Program-made: the position numbers and the translations under genes
Assembly: GCF_902506435.1 (NCBI RefSeq)
Contig: NZ_LR733215.1
Location: 3,630,344 to 3,694,343, forward strand
Reading direction: 5' to 3'
From: Nocardioides sp. AX2bis
GTDB taxonomy: Bacteria > Actinomycetota > Actinomycetes > Propionibacteriales > Nocardioidaceae
Length of the DNA stretch: 64,000 nt
The notes under the pieces: model-generated
What the model saw: only the letters and a program-made list of their open reading frames with translations
Database searches by the model: none
Told to the model about the DNA's origin: nothing
In this document: piece by piece, positions 41,985 to 53,979 of the stretch
How the letters are laid out: each line of letters begins with the position of its first letter
Position numbering within the stretch: the first letter of the stretch is position 1

Positions 41985-42341
41985 ATGAGCCAAGAAGCCG
42001 ACACCCCACCGGGCACAGCAGCCCGGCACGACCCCGTCTACGACGAGATCCACGACCGCCCCGAGTTCATCGAGCTGCGCAAGCGCTACCGGGGTTTCGT
42101 GCTGCCCGCCACGGTGGTGTTCCTGGTCTGGTTCCTGCTCTACGTCGTGATGTCCAACTGGGCGTCGGGCTTCATGGCCCACCGGCTGGTGGGCAACATC
42201 AACGTCGCCCTCGTCTTCGGGCTCCTCCAGTTCGTGACCACCTTCGGCATCGCGTTCCTCTACGCCCGGTTCTCCGTGGCGAAGCTGGACCCGCTGGCCG
42301 AGCAGCTGAACGCCGAGTACGAGAAGGGCAAGCGCGCATGA
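41985..42341 (+). CDS. DUF485 membrane protein
   Basis: A 118-residue DUF485 protein: an N-terminal hydrophilic part with HDRPEFIELRKRYRGFVLPAT, then two helices (about 42-62 and 74-98) and the tail LDPLAEQLNAEYEKG. YjcH-like members are co-encoded with ActP. The ATG at 41985 is preceded by GAGAGG. The stop overlaps the symporter ATG (ATGA), so the pair is translationally coupled. Confidence 0.9.
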   Translation: MSQEADTPPGTAARHDPVYDEIHDRPEFIELRKRYRGFVLPATVVFLVWFLLYVVMSNWASGFMAHRLVGNINVALVFGLLQFVTTFGIAFLYARFSVAKLDPLAEQLNAEYEKGKRA

Positions 42342-43954
42342 ACGACCAGGTGCTGACCACCGTCCTGTTCCTGAGCGTCGTGGCGCTCACCATCTTCATC
42401 ACCATCCGCGCCAGCCGCTCCACCGAGGGCACCTCGGACTTCTATGCCGGCGGCCGCAGCTTCTCCCCGATCCAGAACGGCCTGGCCATCGGCGGCGACT
42501 ACATGTCGGCGGCGTCCTTCCTCGGCATCTCCGGGATCATCGCGCTGTCGGGCTACGACGGCTTCCTCTACTCGATCGGCTTCCTGGTCGCCTGGCTGGT
42601 CGCCCTGCTCCTGGTCGCGGAGATGCTGCGCAACTCCGGGCGCTACACGATGGCCGACCAGCTCGCCTTCCGGATGCGCCGCCGCCCGGTCCGCCTCGCG
42701 GCTGCGACGTCCACCGTCGTCGTCTCGATCTTCTACCTGCTCGCCCAGATGGTCGGTGCGGGCACGCTCGTCGCGCTGCTCCTCGGCGTCGACAACCAGG
42801 CGATCAAGAACATCGTCATCTTCGGCGTCGGCGCCCTGATGATCTTCTACGTCACCGTGGGTGGCATGAAGGGCACGACCTGGGTGCAGATCATCAAGGC
42901 CGTGCTGCTGATGGTCGGCTCCGCCCTGATCGTCGTGCTGGTGCTGGCCCAGTTCAGCTTCAACATCTCCGACCTGCTCGGCCAGGCCGCCACGAACTCC
43001 GGCGCCGGCTCCGCGTTCCTCGAGCCCGGCCTGAAGTACGGCGGCAGCCTCACCAGCAAGCTGGACTTCGTCAGCCTCGGCCTCGCGCTGGTGCTCGGCA
43101 CGGCCGGTCTGCCGCACATCCTGATCCGCTTCTACACGGTCCCGACCGCGCGCGACGCCCGCAAGTCCGTGCTGTGGGCCATCGGGCTGATCGGCGTGTT
43201 CTACCTCTTCACCCTGATCCTGGGCTTCGGTGCCGCGGCGCTGCTCGACACCAGCACGCTCGACCCGGCCGGCAACCTCGCCGCACCCCGCCTCGCCGAG
43301 GAGGTGGGCGGTGGAGCCGGCACGACCGGCGGCGCCATCCTGCTCGCCCTGATCGCGGCGGTCGCCTTCGCCACCATCCTGGCCGTGGTCGCCGGCCTGA
43401 CGCTGACGTCCTCGGCGTCGGTGGCGCACGACGTCTACAACAACGTGTTCAAGAAGGGCATGGCCACCGAGAAGGAGGAGATCCGGGTGACCCGGATCGC
43501 CGCGGCCGGCATCGGCCTGGTGGCGATCCTCCTGGCCATCCCGGCCCAGAACCTGAACATCGCGTTCCTGGTGGCGCTGGCCTTCGCGGTCGCCGCGTCG
43601 GCGAACCTGCCGACGATCCTGCTCAACATCTTCTGGCGCCGGTTCAACACCCGCGGTGCCCTGTGGAGCATCTACGGCGGGCTCATCGCCAGCATCGGGC
43701 TGGTGATCTTCTCCCCGGTGATGTCGGGCAAGACCGACCCGGCCTCGGGCGAGAACCTGTCCCTGCTGCCCGCCGGCATCGACATCTCCTGGTTCCCGCT
43801 GGAGAACCCGGGCCTGGTCTCGATCCCGCTCGGCTTCCTCTTCGGCATCATCGGGGCCCTCAGCAGCCGCGAGCCGGCCGCCGAGGACCGCTACACCGAG
43901 CTCGAGGTGCGCGCGCTGACCGGCGCGGGCTCCGAGAAGGCGATCAGCCACTGA
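42338..43954 (+). CDS. actP: Cation/acetate symporter ActP-like
   Basis: A 538-residue SSS transporter with the ActP features GGDYMSAASFLGISGIIAL, GTAGLPHILIRFYTVPTARDARKS and AFAVAASANLPTILLNIFWRRFN. It has 13 predicted helices and a short charged tail. It imports acetate with Na+ or H+. Coupled to DUF485 upstream and followed by acs, giving uptake and activation in one locus. A strong hairpin follows the stop. Confidence 0.9.
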   Translation: MNDQVLTTVLFLSVVALTIFITIRASRSTEGTSDFYAGGRSFSPIQNGLAIGGDYMSAASFLGISGIIALSGYDGFLYSIGFLVAWLVALLLVAEMLRNSGRYTMADQLAFRMRRRPVRLAAATSTVVVSIFYLLAQMVGAGTLVALLLGVDNQAIKNIVIFGVGALMIFYVTVGGMKGTTWVQIIKAVLLMVGSALIVVLVLAQFSFNISDLLGQAATNSGAGSAFLEPGLKYGGSLTSKLDFVSLGLALVLGTAGLPHILIRFYTVPTARDARKSVLWAIGLIGVFYLFTLILGFGAAALLDTSTLDPAGNLAAPRLAEEVGGGAGTTGGAILLALIAAVAFATILAVVAGLTLTSSASVAHDVYNNVFKKGMATEKEEIRVTRIAAAGIGLVAILLAIPAQNLNIAFLVALAFAVAASANLPTILLNIFWRRFNTRGALWSIYGGLIASIGLVIFSPVMSGKTDPASGENLSLLPAGIDISWFPLENPGLVSIPLGFLFGIIGALSSREPAAEDRYTELEVRALTGAGSEKAISH

Positions 43955-43973
43955 CCGACCACCACCGCTGCAT

Positions 43974-44005
43974 CCCCGCCCCGGACCGCCAGGCCCGGGG
44001 CGGGG
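43974..44005 (+). terminator. Hairpin terminator after actP
   Basis: CCCCGCCCCGG (43974-43984) pairs with CCGGGGCGGGG (43995-44005) for an 11-bp stem and 10-nt loop, 20 bp after the actP stop and before acs, which should therefore have its own promoter in 44006-44147. Confidence 0.65.
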
Positions 44006-44147
44006 GTGGCACCGGGGGACAACCCCGGAGCAACCTGGGCACCGACACAGTGTCGGACGACACAGCGTCCCAGGACGGGCGGGGCCACCTGCCGGCCCCG
44101 CGCCACCCGTCAGCACCACCCACCCACGACCCACCGGGGAGAAGAAC

Positions 44148-46127
<1,980 letters not shown>

Positions 46128-46131
46128 TGCT

Positions 46132-46176
46132 CGACGACGGGACCGCGGGCCTCCGGGGCCTGCGGTCCCGTCGTCG
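46132..46176 (+). terminator. Strong hairpin terminator after acs
   Basis: CGACGACGGGACCGC (46132-46146) pairs perfectly with GCGGTCCCGTCGTCG (46162-46176); inner G/C pairs extend the stem. It starts 5 bp after the acs stop. Confidence 0.8.
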
Positions 46177-46265
46177 TCGGGGGTGGCCCGACAGCGCGTA
46201 GGCTGGGCCTCGGTGCGCCGGGAAGTCTGGTCGGCAACGTCGTCGTCGACCCTGCAGGAGCACGC

Positions 46266-47609
46266 ATGACCCCCGACCACGCCCGGGCCGAGTCCGAGCA
46301 CCATGCCGAGCAGGGCCGACTGTTCTCCCGCGGGTCCTTCCTGGAGAGCTCGCGCATCGCCGGCGTGCTCCGCGCCGAGACGACCGGCGGGATGCTGCTC
46401 ATCGCCGGGGCGCTGGTCGCGATCATCTGGGCGAACACCCCCTGGGCGGAGTACTACACCGCCGCCCGCGACTACGTCATCGGCCCCGAGTCGCTGCACC
46501 TCGACCTCAGCATCGGGACCTGGGCCGCCGACGGGCTGCTGGCGATCTTCTTCTTCGTGGTCGGCCTCGAGCTGAAGCGCGAGTTCGTCGCCGGCGACCT
46601 CCGCGACCCCAAGCGGGCCGCGCTCCCGATCGCCGCGGCCGTCGGCGGCATGGTCGCCCCGGCACTGATCTTCGTGGCCTGGAACCTCGGCTCCGACGGC
46701 GCGCTGGAGGGCTGGGCGATCCCCACCGCGACCGACATCGCCTTCGCGGTCGCCGTGCTCGCGGTCATCTCGACGCACCTCCCCACCGGACTGCGGACGT
46801 TCCTGCTGACCCTCGCCGTGGTCGACGACCTGCTGGCGATCACGATCATCGCGATCTTCTACACCGACGAGCTGCAGCCGCTGTTCCTGCTGCTGGCGCT
46901 GGTGCCGATCGGCGTCTTCGCCCTGCTGGTGCAGAAGCGCTTCCGCCAGGTCTGGCTGCTGGTCCCGCTCGCCCTGGTCGCCTGGGTCCTGGTCCACGAG
47001 TCCGGTGTCCACGCCACCGTCGCCGGCGTGCTGCTGGGCTTCACCGTGCCCGTGCTGCGCAAGGACGGCCAGGAGGGTCCCGGCCTGGCCGAGCACCTCG
47101 AGCACCTGGTCCGGCCGGTCTCGGCCGGCATCGCCGTCCCGGTCTTCGCGTTCTTCGCCGCCGGCGTCACGGTCGGCGGGCTCTCCGGGCTGGTCGAGTC
47201 GCTGCAGGACCCCGTCGCCCTGGGCATCCTCACCGGGCTCGTGGTCGGCAAGACCGTCGGCATCTCGGGCGCCTCCTGGCTCTTCGCCCGCTTCACCCGG
47301 GCCGACCTCGACGAGGAGCTGTCCTGGGTCGACGTCGTCGGCGTCTCGATGCTGGCCGGGATCGGGTTCACCGTCTCCCTGCTGATCGGCGAGCTGGCCT
47401 TCGGCCAGGGCAGCGAGCGCGACGAGCACGTCAAGGTCGGGGTGCTGCTCGGCTCGGTCACCGCCGCCCTGCTGGCCACGGTCGTCCTGCGGGCCCGCAA
47501 CGCGGTGTACAAGCGGGTCGAGGAGAAGGAGACCCGCGACGCGGACCAGGACGGCATCCCCGACGTCTACCAGACCGGGGACGCCGACCCCGCGACACCA
47601 CCGGCCTGA
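46266..47609 (+). CDS. nhaA: Na+/H+ antiporter NhaA
   Basis: A 447-residue NhaA antiporter with 12 helices. The functional pair of Asp residues is in [10 protein letters not shown], with the unwound-helix motifs [13 protein letters not shown] and [13 protein letters not shown]. It exchanges external H+ for internal Na+ for pH and sodium homeostasis, which also fits next to Na+-coupled symporters. The C-terminal ~35 residues are hydrophilic ([12 protein letters not shown]), resembling a Ca-binding/thrombospondin-3-type stretch. Confidence 0.93.
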   Translation: MTPDHARAESEHHAEQGRLFSRGSFLESSRIAGVLRAETTGGMLLIAGALVAIIWANTPWAEYYTAARDYVIGPESLHLDLSIGTWAADGLLAIFFFVVGLELKREFVAGDLRDPKRAALPIAAAVGGMVAPALIFVAWNLGSDGALEGWAIPTATDIAFAVAVLAVISTHLPTGLRTFLLTLAVVDDLLAITIIAIFYTDELQPLFLLLALVPIGVFALLVQKRFRQVWLLVPLALVAWVLVHESGVHATVAGVLLGFTVPVLRKDGQEGPGLAEHLEHLVRPVSAGIAVPVFAFFAAGVTVGGLSGLVESLQDPVALGILTGLVVGKTVGISGASWLFARFTRADLDEELSWVDVVGVSMLAGIGFTVSLLIGELAFGQGSERDEHVKVGVLLGSVTAALLATVVLRARNAVYKRVEEKETRDADQDGIPDVYQTGDADPATPPA

Positions 47610-47699
47610 CGACCGGGGTGGGCGCCGCGCCCGCCCGGCACGGATAGGGTCTGTCCGGACCGCACGACACATCCGCCGCGCACGACCTGGGAGCACAGC

Positions 47700-48104
47700 A
47701 TGGCCAACACCCCGGTGAAGGACACCGAGCCGACCATCGGTCGCCTCGTCTCCGACGCCAGCCGCGACATCTCGGGCCTGATCTCCTCCGAGATCGCCCT
47801 GGCGAAGTCCGAGCTGAAGGTCAGCGTCCGCACGGGCGGGATCAGCGTCGCCATGTTCGCCGCCGCCGCCTTCGTCGGCGTGCTGGCGATCATCATGCTG
47901 TCGATCGCGATCGCGTTCCTCATCAACTGGAACGGTGACGGCCTGGCCCTGCACTGGGCCTTCCTGATCGTCTTCGCCTTCTACCTCCTCGTCGCCGGCG
48001 TGCTGGGCTTCGTGGGGTACAAGAAGATCCAGCAGGTCGGCCCCCCGCAGCGCGCGATCGCGCAGGGTCGCGAGATCCCGAAGGCCCTCAAGGGCAAGCA
48101 CTGA
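47700..48104 (+). CDS. Phage holin family/DUF1469-like membrane protein
   Basis: A 134-residue protein with a polar N terminus (VSDASRDISGLISSEIALAKSELK, amphipathic helix) and two long hydrophobic helices (about 48-74 and 81-106), then a basic tail. This matches Pham_holin_III superfamily/DUF1469 proteins found beside marP in actinobacteria (Rv3669/Rv3670 neighbourhood). Probably a structural inner-membrane protein, not a lytic holin. Confidence 0.8.
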   Translation: MANTPVKDTEPTIGRLVSDASRDISGLISSEIALAKSELKVSVRTGGISVAMFAAAAFVGVLAIIMLSIAIAFLINWNGDGLALHWAFLIVFAFYLLVAGVLGFVGYKKIQQVGPPQRAIAQGREIPKALKGKH

Positions 48105-48140
48105 TCCACCCGCCGGCCCGGGTCGCCCGGGCCGCGCGGA

Positions 48141-49316
48141 TCAGGCGGCGCAGTCGCCGGTGCTGACGGCGTCGGTGTTCTGCGTGCCGATCTCCGCGCT
48201 CCGGGTCACCTGCGCCGCGGTCAGGGCGTAGCCGGTGTCGGCGTCGGTCACCGACGCCGCGAACACCAGGCCGACCACGTCGCCCTCGGAGTCGAGGACC
48301 GGGCCACCGGAGTTGCCGGGCCGGACCAGCCCGCGCAGCGAGTACACCTCGCGGATCACCGCGCCCTCGCCGTAGATGTCGGGCGAGCGGAGCCGCTGCT
48401 CGGCCCGGATCCGGCCGGGCTGCACGTCGTACGGGCCGTCCTCGGGGTAGCCGACGATGGCCACGCCGTCGCGCGGCCGGGCGCCCTCCTCGAGGTCGAG
48501 CGTCGGCGTCTCCCCGCTGTCCAGGGCGAGCACCGCCACGTCGAGGTCGGCGTTGTAGTAGACCGTGCTGGCCCCGACGGTGGCGCCGCCGATCTCGACG
48601 GTCGGCTCGGCGACCCCCGCCACCACGTGGGCGTTGGTCATCAACCGGCCGGGGGCGTACAGGACGCCGCTGCCCTCGACGCCGCGGCCGCACACGTTGT
48701 CGCCGCGGACCTTGAGCACGCTCTGCTCGGCGTCCACGACGTCGGGGTCCTGCAGCAGCCGCTTCGGCCCGGGGCCGACCTCGACGATCCGCTCGGGGGC
48801 GAAGGGCTCGAGGTAGCGGGGGAAGAAGCTCTCCCCGACGACGTTGTTGAAGGCCTGCAGCGCGGCGGTCGCCTGGGTCGGCACGACCTGGTCGACCCGG
48901 CCCAGCACGGCGGAGTCGCGCACCAGCGGCGTCACCGAGCCGATCCGGGAGCCGGACACCGCGACGCCCAGGGCCCACGCGACGATCAGGACGGCGAGGG
49001 CGCTGAGCGCCGCGCCGCCGGCCGCGTCGAGGGCGCGCGCGGGCTGCCAGGTGATCTGGTCGCGCAGCCTCGCCCCGGCGTACTGGAACAGCGCCTGCCC
49101 CAGCGAGGCGGCGAGGATGACGATGAACAGCGCGCCGAGCGAGACCAGCAGCGACGGGTCGGCGTCGCCCAGCGCCAGCGGCGCCAGGACGACGCCGAGC
49201 AGGCCGCCGAGCAGCAGCCCGCCGGTGGCGAAGGCGCCGGTGACGAAGCCCTGCCAGTAGCCGCTGAGGGCGTAGACGAGGACCAGGACGACCAGGAGCC
49301 AGTCGAGGAGGTTCAT
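48141..49316 (-). CDS. marP: MarP-type membrane serine protease
   Basis: A 391-residue protein with four N-terminal helices (CvpA-like, residues about 1-120) and a periplasmic chymotrypsin-like domain. The triad is His230 (TNAHVV), Asp259 (NADLDVAVL) and Ser336 (RPGNSGGPV). Cys209 and the C-terminal Cys (near 389) match the regulatory disulfide of Rv3671c. MarP maintains intrabacterial pH under acid or oxidative stress. The start overlaps the Nudix gene stop. Confidence 0.92.
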   Translation of the reverse strand: MNLLDWLLVVLVLVYALSGYWQGFVTGAFATGGLLLGGLLGVVLAPLALGDADPSLLVSLGALFIVILAASLGQALFQYAGARLRDQITWQPARALDAAGGAALSALAVLIVAWALGVAVSGSRIGSVTPLVRDSAVLGRVDQVVPTQATAALQAFNNVVGESFFPRYLEPFAPERIVEVGPGPKRLLQDPDVVDAEQSVLKVRGDNVCGRGVEGSGVLYAPGRLMTNAHVVAGVAEPTVEIGGATVGASTVYYNADLDVAVLALDSGETPTLDLEEGARPRDGVAIVGYPEDGPYDVQPGRIRAEQRLRSPDIYGEGAVIREVYSLRGLVRPGNSGGPVLDSEGDVVGLVFAASVTDADTGYALTAAQVTRSAEIGTQNTDAVSTGDCAA

Positions 49317-50041
49317 CCGTCCTCCAGGGCCTGGCGCACCGGCTCGCGGTCGACGCGGCGCCCGACGAGCATGTAGTCCGGCAGGTCGTGCATCGGGGCG
49401 TCGTCGACCTCCTCGGTCCAGCCGAGGACGTCGAAGAGCCGACTGATGATGCCGGCGGTGAACCCCCAGCAGATGACGTCCTTGTCATCGCCGATCAGGA
49501 AGCCGGGGCCGACCCAGCCCGAGGGCCCACGGACGCGGATCCGGTGCTCGGGGGCGACCAGCTCGTGCAGCGCCACCCGGTGGATGGCGTGCACCTCGTC
49601 GGGGGAGGCGACGTGGACCGGGCCGGGCTCGCGCCACCAGGCCAGCACCGGGGTGACGGCGAAGTTCGACGGCGGCAGCCAGAGCTCGGGGAGCTCGGCG
49701 AAGACCTCGACGCCGGCCGGGTCGAGACCGGTCTCCTCCCAGGCCTCCCGCAGCGCCGCCTCGGCCGAGGTCTCGCCCGGGTCGATGCCGCCGCCGGGGA
49801 AGGAGACCTGGCCGGGGTGGGAGCGCATCCCGTGCGCGCGCTCGGTCAGCAGCAGCTCGGGACCGCGCTCGCCCTCGCCGAAGAGCATCAGCACCGCGCC
49901 CCGGCGGGGCTCGGCGTCGTCGGGCGGCAGGAAGCGGGTGAGGTCGTGCACCGTGATCCCGCCGGCGCGCTCGGCGACCGGGCGCAGCCAGTCGGGCATC
50001 CCCGCGGGGACCTCGGGCGGACGGCCCGCAGGCACGCTCAC
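49313..50041 (-). CDS. CoA pyrophosphatase-like Nudix hydrolase
   Basis: A 242-residue Nudix protein. The UPF0035/CoA motif LLTERAHGMRSHPGQVSFPGGGIDPGE precedes the Nudix box GGGIDPGETSAEAALREAWEETGL, as in NudL/PCD1 enzymes cleaving CoA to 3'-phospho-ADP and phosphopantetheine. Stop and start overlap both neighbours (GTGA type), forming the nth-tlpA-nudL-marP operon seen in mycobacteria (Rv3674c-Rv3671c). Confidence 0.9.
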   Translation of the reverse strand: MSVPAGRPPEVPAGMPDWLRPVAERAGGITVHDLTRFLPPDDAEPRRGAVLMLFGEGERGPELLLTERAHGMRSHPGQVSFPGGGIDPGETSAEAALREAWEETGLDPAGVEVFAELPELWLPPSNFAVTPVLAWWREPGPVHVASPDEVHAIHRVALHELVAPEHRIRVRGPSGWVGPGFLIGDDKDVICWGFTAGIISRLFDVLGWTEEVDDAPMHDLPDYMLVGRRVDREPVRQALEDG

Positions 50042-50592
50042 AGGCGCACCCCGAGGTGCTCCTCGGCCAGGTCGACGAGCTGCTGCTCGGACTCGATGAT
50101 CACGAACTCGCGGTGGACCACCCGGCCGTCGGCGTCGACGAAGGCCCAGAACGGGAGGCCCTGGAGGGTCGGGAAGGGCGAGGCGCCGTCGAGCTCGCCG
50201 TCGGGGTCCTGGAGCAGCTGGAAGGTCAGCCCGCTGTCCTCGGCGAGGGTCCGGGCCTTCTCGGTCTGGGGGTCGAGGTAGTCGATGCCGAGCACCCTGA
50301 CCTGGTCACCGTGGTCCTGGGCGAACTGCTCGACCAGCGGCAGCTCCTCGCGGCAGGGGCCGCACCAGGACGCGAACAGGTTGACCACGGCCGGGCCCTC
50401 CACGTCGGGCAGGTAGACCTCGCCCTGCTGCTCGCCCGCCTGACGGCCGGGGGCGTCGAAGGTCTGCAGCGTGACCTCGGGCAGCGTCTCGACCTCGTCC
50501 TCGGTGGTCGCCGACGTGCAGCCTCCGGCCAGCGCCACGACGGCGCCGGCGGCCGAGAGCGCGGCGGCGACCCGGGTCGTACGGCGTCTCAC
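50038..50592 (-). CDS. TlpA-family thioredoxin-like lipoprotein
   Basis: A 184-residue secreted thioredoxin-fold protein (Rv3673c-like). The GTG at 50592, coupled to the nth stop, gives a basic N terminus, a hydrophobic core [16 protein letters not shown] and a lipobox Cys at about residue 23. The active site WCGPCREEL is in an AhpC-TSA/Redoxin domain, with cis-Pro region [14 protein letters not shown]. It acts outside the membrane as a thiol-disulfide reductase. Confidence 0.9.
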   Translation of the reverse strand: MRRRTTRVAAALSAAGAVVALAGGCTSATTEDEVETLPEVTLQTFDAPGRQAGEQQGEVYLPDVEGPAVVNLFASWCGPCREELPLVEQFAQDHGDQVRVLGIDYLDPQTEKARTLAEDSGLTFQLLQDPDGELDGASPFPTLQGLPFWAFVDADGRVVHREFVIIESEQQLVDLAEEHLGVRL

Positions 50593-51338
50593 GCGGGGCC
50601 CTGGGTCTTGACGAGCGCGGCCGCGGCGACCGGGTCGGTCGGGCCGTCGCCGAAGGACGGGCACCAGTGGGAGACCGGGCAGGCCCCGCAGGCCGGCTTC
50701 TTGGCGTGGCAGCGGCGGCGGCCGTGCCAGATCAGGTGGTGGCTCAGCATCGTCCAGTCACGCCGGGGGAACAGCGCGCCGACGGCGTGCTCGACCTTGA
50801 CCGGGTCGGTCTCGTCGGTCCAGCCCAGCCGCCGGGCCAGCCGCCCGAAGTGCGTGTCGACGGTGATCCCGGGGACGTCGAAGGCGTTGCCGAGCACCAC
50901 GTTGGCGGTCTTGCGGCCGACACCGGGGAGCTTGACGAGGTCCTCGAGCCGGGGCGGGACCTGGCCGTCGTGGTCGGCGACGAGGGCGGCGGAGAGCTTG
51001 AGCAGCGACTCGGTCTTGGCCCGGAAGAACCCCAGCGGGCCGAGGATCCGCTCGAGGTCGGCCCGGTCCGCGGCCGCCATGGCCGGGGCGTCGGGATAGG
51101 CCGCGAACAGGGTGGGACGGGTGGCGTTGACCCGCCGGTCGGTGGTCTGGGCGCTGAGCACCGTCACCACGAGCAGCTCGAAGGGGTCGGCGAAGTCCAG
51201 CTCGCACCGCGCGTCGGGATAGGTCTCGGCGAGGGCGCGGTCGACCTTGCGGGCGCGTCGGACCAGCGCGGTCGACGGCCGCTCGACCGTGGCCGACGAC
51301 GGGCCGGACGGGCGGCCCGACGGGGAGGGAGCACTCAC
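50589..51338 (-). CDS. nth: Endonuclease III
   Basis: A 249-residue DNA glycosylase/AP lyase for oxidised pyrimidines. Catalytic Lys position is in [11 protein letters not shown], HhH motif [14 protein letters not shown], catalytic Asp in [14 protein letters not shown], and the [4Fe-4S] loop C-x6-C-x2-C-x5-C ([17 protein letters not shown]). An N-terminal ~25-residue Ser/Pro-rich extension is not conserved, so the true start might be internal. First gene of the nth-tlpA-nudL-marP operon. Confidence 0.95.
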   Translation of the reverse strand: MSAPSPSGRPSGPSSATVERPSTALVRRARKVDRALAETYPDARCELDFADPFELLVVTVLSAQTTDRRVNATRPTLFAAYPDAPAMAAADRADLERILGPLGFFRAKTESLLKLSAALVADHDGQVPPRLEDLVKLPGVGRKTANVVLGNAFDVPGITVDTHFGRLARRLGWTDETDPVKVEHAVGALFPRRDWTMLSHHLIWHGRRRCHAKKPACGACPVSHWCPSFGDGPTDPVAAAALVKTQGPA

Positions 51339-51522
51339 GGGCCCCAGCGTACGGCGCGCCGCCGACGGCCCACGGTCGCACCGGCCGGGGGCACGGTGCT
51401 GGACCAGTCAGCGCCACCAGGGCCACCTGCGTCACACTGGCACCGCTCACCCCTGCATTCGCGTGTGAGATGCCGCACTCGATATGCTCGGCCGGAATGT
51501 CCGGGAGCGTCAGGAGGACCAC

Positions 51523-52200
51523 GTGGACGACGACGTACTGCGCCAGGCGCCGCTGTTCAGCGCGCTCGACGACGAGGCAGCCGCAGCGCTGCACACCTCG
51601 ATGGCCGAGAGCCGTCTCCGCCGGGGCGAGGTGCTGTTCCGCGAGGGCGACTCCGGCGACAAGCTCTACATCGTCATGGAGGGCAAGGTGAAGCTCGGCC
51701 GGACCTCCTCGGACGGCCGGGAGAACCTGCTGGCCATCCTCGGTCCGGGCCAGATGTTCGGCGAGCTGTCGCTCTTCGACCCCGGCCCGCGCTCCGCGAC
51801 GGTCACCGCGGTGACCGACGCCAGCTTCGCCTCGCTGTCCCACGACGACCTGCTCCGCTGGCTCGAGGGCCGACCCACGGTCGCCCGGGGGCTGCTCACC
51901 CAGCTCGCCAGCCGGCTGCGCAAGGCCAACGACGTCGTGGCCGACCTGGTCTTCTCCGACGTCCCCGGCCGCGTGGCCAAGGCGCTGCTCGACCTCGCCG
52001 ACCGCTTCGGCCGCTCGGCGGACGACGGCATCCACGTCCACCACGACCTCACGCAGGAGGAGCTCGCCCAGCTGGTCGGCGCCTCCCGCGAGACCGTCAA
52101 CAAGGCGCTGGCCGACTTCGCCTCCCGCGGCTGGCTGCGCCTGGAGCCCCGCTCCGTGGTGATCATGGACATCGAGCGCCTGGGCCGCCGCGCCCGCTGA
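51523..52200 (+). CDS. crp: Crp/Fnr-family cAMP receptor protein
   Basis: A 225-residue regulator with the typical actinobacterial Crp start VDDDVLRQAPLFSALDDEA; AGGAGG lies 6 nt before the GTG at 51523. The cyclic-nucleotide pocket GQMFGELSLFDPGPRSATVTAV keeps the Arg-Ser phosphate contacts for cAMP. C-terminal HTH: LTQEELAQLVGASRETVNKALADFASRGWL. It corresponds to Rv3676/GlxR, a global regulator of carbon metabolism, including acetate use. Confidence 0.93.
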   Translation: MDDDVLRQAPLFSALDDEAAAALHTSMAESRLRRGEVLFREGDSGDKLYIVMEGKVKLGRTSSDGRENLLAILGPGQMFGELSLFDPGPRSATVTAVTDASFASLSHDDLLRWLEGRPTVARGLLTQLASRLRKANDVVADLVFSDVPGRVAKALLDLADRFGRSADDGIHVHHDLTQEELAQLVGASRETVNKALADFASRGWLRLEPRSVVIMDIERLGRRAR

Positions 52201-52234
52201 CGCCCCGCCGTCCGCGGGTGCGCGCACGCAGCGG

Positions 52235-53098
52235 TCAGCCCGCGAGGTAGGCCAGCTGGGCGCGCACCGACAGCTCGGCGGCGCCCCACAGCACCGGGTC
52301 GACGTCGGCGTAGACCGTCTCCACGACCTGGCGGGGCAGGCCGTCGTCGGCGCGGACGTCGCCGGCGGTACGGCCGAGGTCGGCGAGCGCGGCACGCACC
52401 TGCGCCAGGCGCTGGTGACGGTGGGCGCGGTAGTGCTCCAGCACCCCCAGCGCGTCGTCGAGCACCGGTCCGTGGCCCGGCCAGACCTGGGTGATGCCGT
52501 GCTCGGAGGCGACGGCGTGCAGCCGGTCGAGCGAGTCGAGGTAGGCGCCCAGCTGCCCGTCGGGGTGCGCCACCACCGTGGTCCCGCGACCCAGCACGGT
52601 GTCGCCGGTGAGCACCGCGTCCTCCGCGGGCAGCCAGAAGGACAACGAGTCGGCGGTGTGGCCCGGCGTCGCCACCACCCGGACCTCGAGCCCGTCCACC
52701 TCCACGACGTCACCGTCGGCGAGGCCCTCGGCGCCCAGTCGCAGCGCGGGGTCGAGGGCGCGGACCCCGCAGCCGACCCGCTCGGCGAACTCGCGCGCGG
52801 CCTCGCTGTGGTCGAGGTGGTGGTGGGTGAGCAGCACGACCGCGACCTCGCCCGGTCCGCCGTCGACCTGCGCCACCGACGCCACCGCGTCCAGGTGGGC
52901 CAGCATCGAGGGGCCCGGGTCGACGACCACCGAGCGACGGGCGCCCGGCTCGCGCAGCACCCAGGTGTTGGTGCCGTCGAGCGTCATCGTGTCGGCGTTG
53001 GGTGCGAGCACGCAGCGCCCGCGGGCGCCGAACGCCCCGCCGGCCCACCCGGAGCCCGCAGAACCCGCAGAGCCCGGCGAGCCCGGAGAGCCGCTCAC
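52235..53098 (-). CDS. Metallo-beta-lactamase fold hydrolase
   Basis: A 287-residue MBL-fold protein (Rv3677c-like, RNase Z/glyoxalase II-like). Metal motif LTHHHLDH at about residue 92, ATPGHTADSLSFWL, Asp in LTGDTVLGRG and WPGHGP. The N terminus is a Gly/Ser/Pro repeat from a run of 9-bp DNA repeats (53050-53095), probably disordered. GTG start overlaps the Nudix stop. Physiological substrate unknown; LACTB2-like endoribonuclease is possible. Confidence 0.88.
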   Translation of the reverse strand: MSGSPGSPGSAGSAGSGWAGGAFGARGRCVLAPNADTMTLDGTNTWVLREPGARRSVVVDPGPSMLAHLDAVASVAQVDGGPGEVAVVLLTHHHLDHSEAAREFAERVGCGVRALDPALRLGAEGLADGDVVEVDGLEVRVVATPGHTADSLSFWLPAEDAVLTGDTVLGRGTTVVAHPDGQLGAYLDSLDRLHAVASEHGITQVWPGHGPVLDDALGVLEHYRAHRHQRLAQVRAALADLGRTAGDVRADDGLPRQVVETVYADVDPVLWGAAELSVRAQLAYLAG

Positions 53099-53979
53099 GC
53101 GTCCCCGTGACGGTCGTGCAGCACCGCCCGCTGGTGCTCGGGCACCGACAGCGTGTGCCCGCCGGCGGGGTGCTCGACGACGGTCGGGGTGTGCATGGTG
53201 ACGCGGCGCCCGACGGCGTCGGCCAGGACCGCCCCGGGGTCGGCGTGCTGGGCCAGCTCGAGGCAGGTCAGGTAGGTCGGCGGCATCATCAGCATCGCGC
53301 CGGCCTCCACCTGCTCGACGGCGCCCAGGGCCGGCAGCCAGGTCACCGACGACGACTCCGTCGAGACGTCGCGGGTGCGCTGGCCCTCGGGCAGGGCCGC
53401 GGTGAAGAACCAGGTCCGGTAGCGCCTCGGCTCGAAGACGGGCGTCAGCCACGCGCCCCAGACGCCGAGCAGGTCGGTGCGCAGCACCAGGCCGCGCCGG
53501 GTCAGGAAGTCGGTCATCGCCAGCTCGCGGGTCTCCAGGGCGACCCGGTCGGCCTCCCAGTCCTCGCCCGTGGTGTCGGCGACGACCTGGTCGTGCGACG
53601 GGCCGGCCAGCAGGACGCCGGACTCCTCGAAGGTCTCGCGCACCGCGGTGCAGACCAGGGCACGGGCGAGGTCCTCGTCGCAGTCCAGGCGGTCCGCCCA
53701 CTCCTGGGGCGCCGGCCCGGCCCAGGCGACCTCGGTGTCGAAGTCCCGGCGGTCGACGCCTCCCCCGGGGAAGACGCACATGCCCGCGGCGAACTCCATC
53801 GAGGCCTGCCGGCGCAGCAGGTAGACGTCCGGCCCGGCCCCCGGCTGCGACCCCTCGCGGGTCAGCACCACCGTCGCCGCGTCGCGCGGCTCGACCGGCT
53901 CGCGGGTGCCCGCGGCGTACTCCGCCGCGAGGTCCACCACGTCCTGGCCGAGGCGGACGGGCGGGACCGGGATCCTCAC
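53095..53979 (-). CDS. Nudix hydrolase (RppH/NUDT19-like)
   Basis: A 294-residue Nudix protein. The box is expanded: FPGGGVDRRDFDTEVAWAG is separated from AVRETFEESGVLLAG by a ~20-residue insert, as in NUDT19-type CoA/acyl-CoA diphosphatases. The GTG at 53979 overlaps the RidA stop. In the same operon as RidA and the MBL protein (Rv3677c-Rv3678c neighbourhood). Confidence 0.85.
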   Translation of the reverse strand: MRIPVPPVRLGQDVVDLAAEYAAGTREPVEPRDAATVVLTREGSQPGAGPDVYLLRRQASMEFAAGMCVFPGGGVDRRDFDTEVAWAGPAPQEWADRLDCDEDLARALVCTAVRETFEESGVLLAGPSHDQVVADTTGEDWEADRVALETRELAMTDFLTRRGLVLRTDLLGVWGAWLTPVFEPRRYRTWFFTAALPEGQRTRDVSTESSSVTWLPALGAVEQVEAGAMLMMPPTYLTCLELAQHADPGAVLADAVGRRVTMHTPTVVEHPAGGHTLSVPEHQRAVLHDRHGDA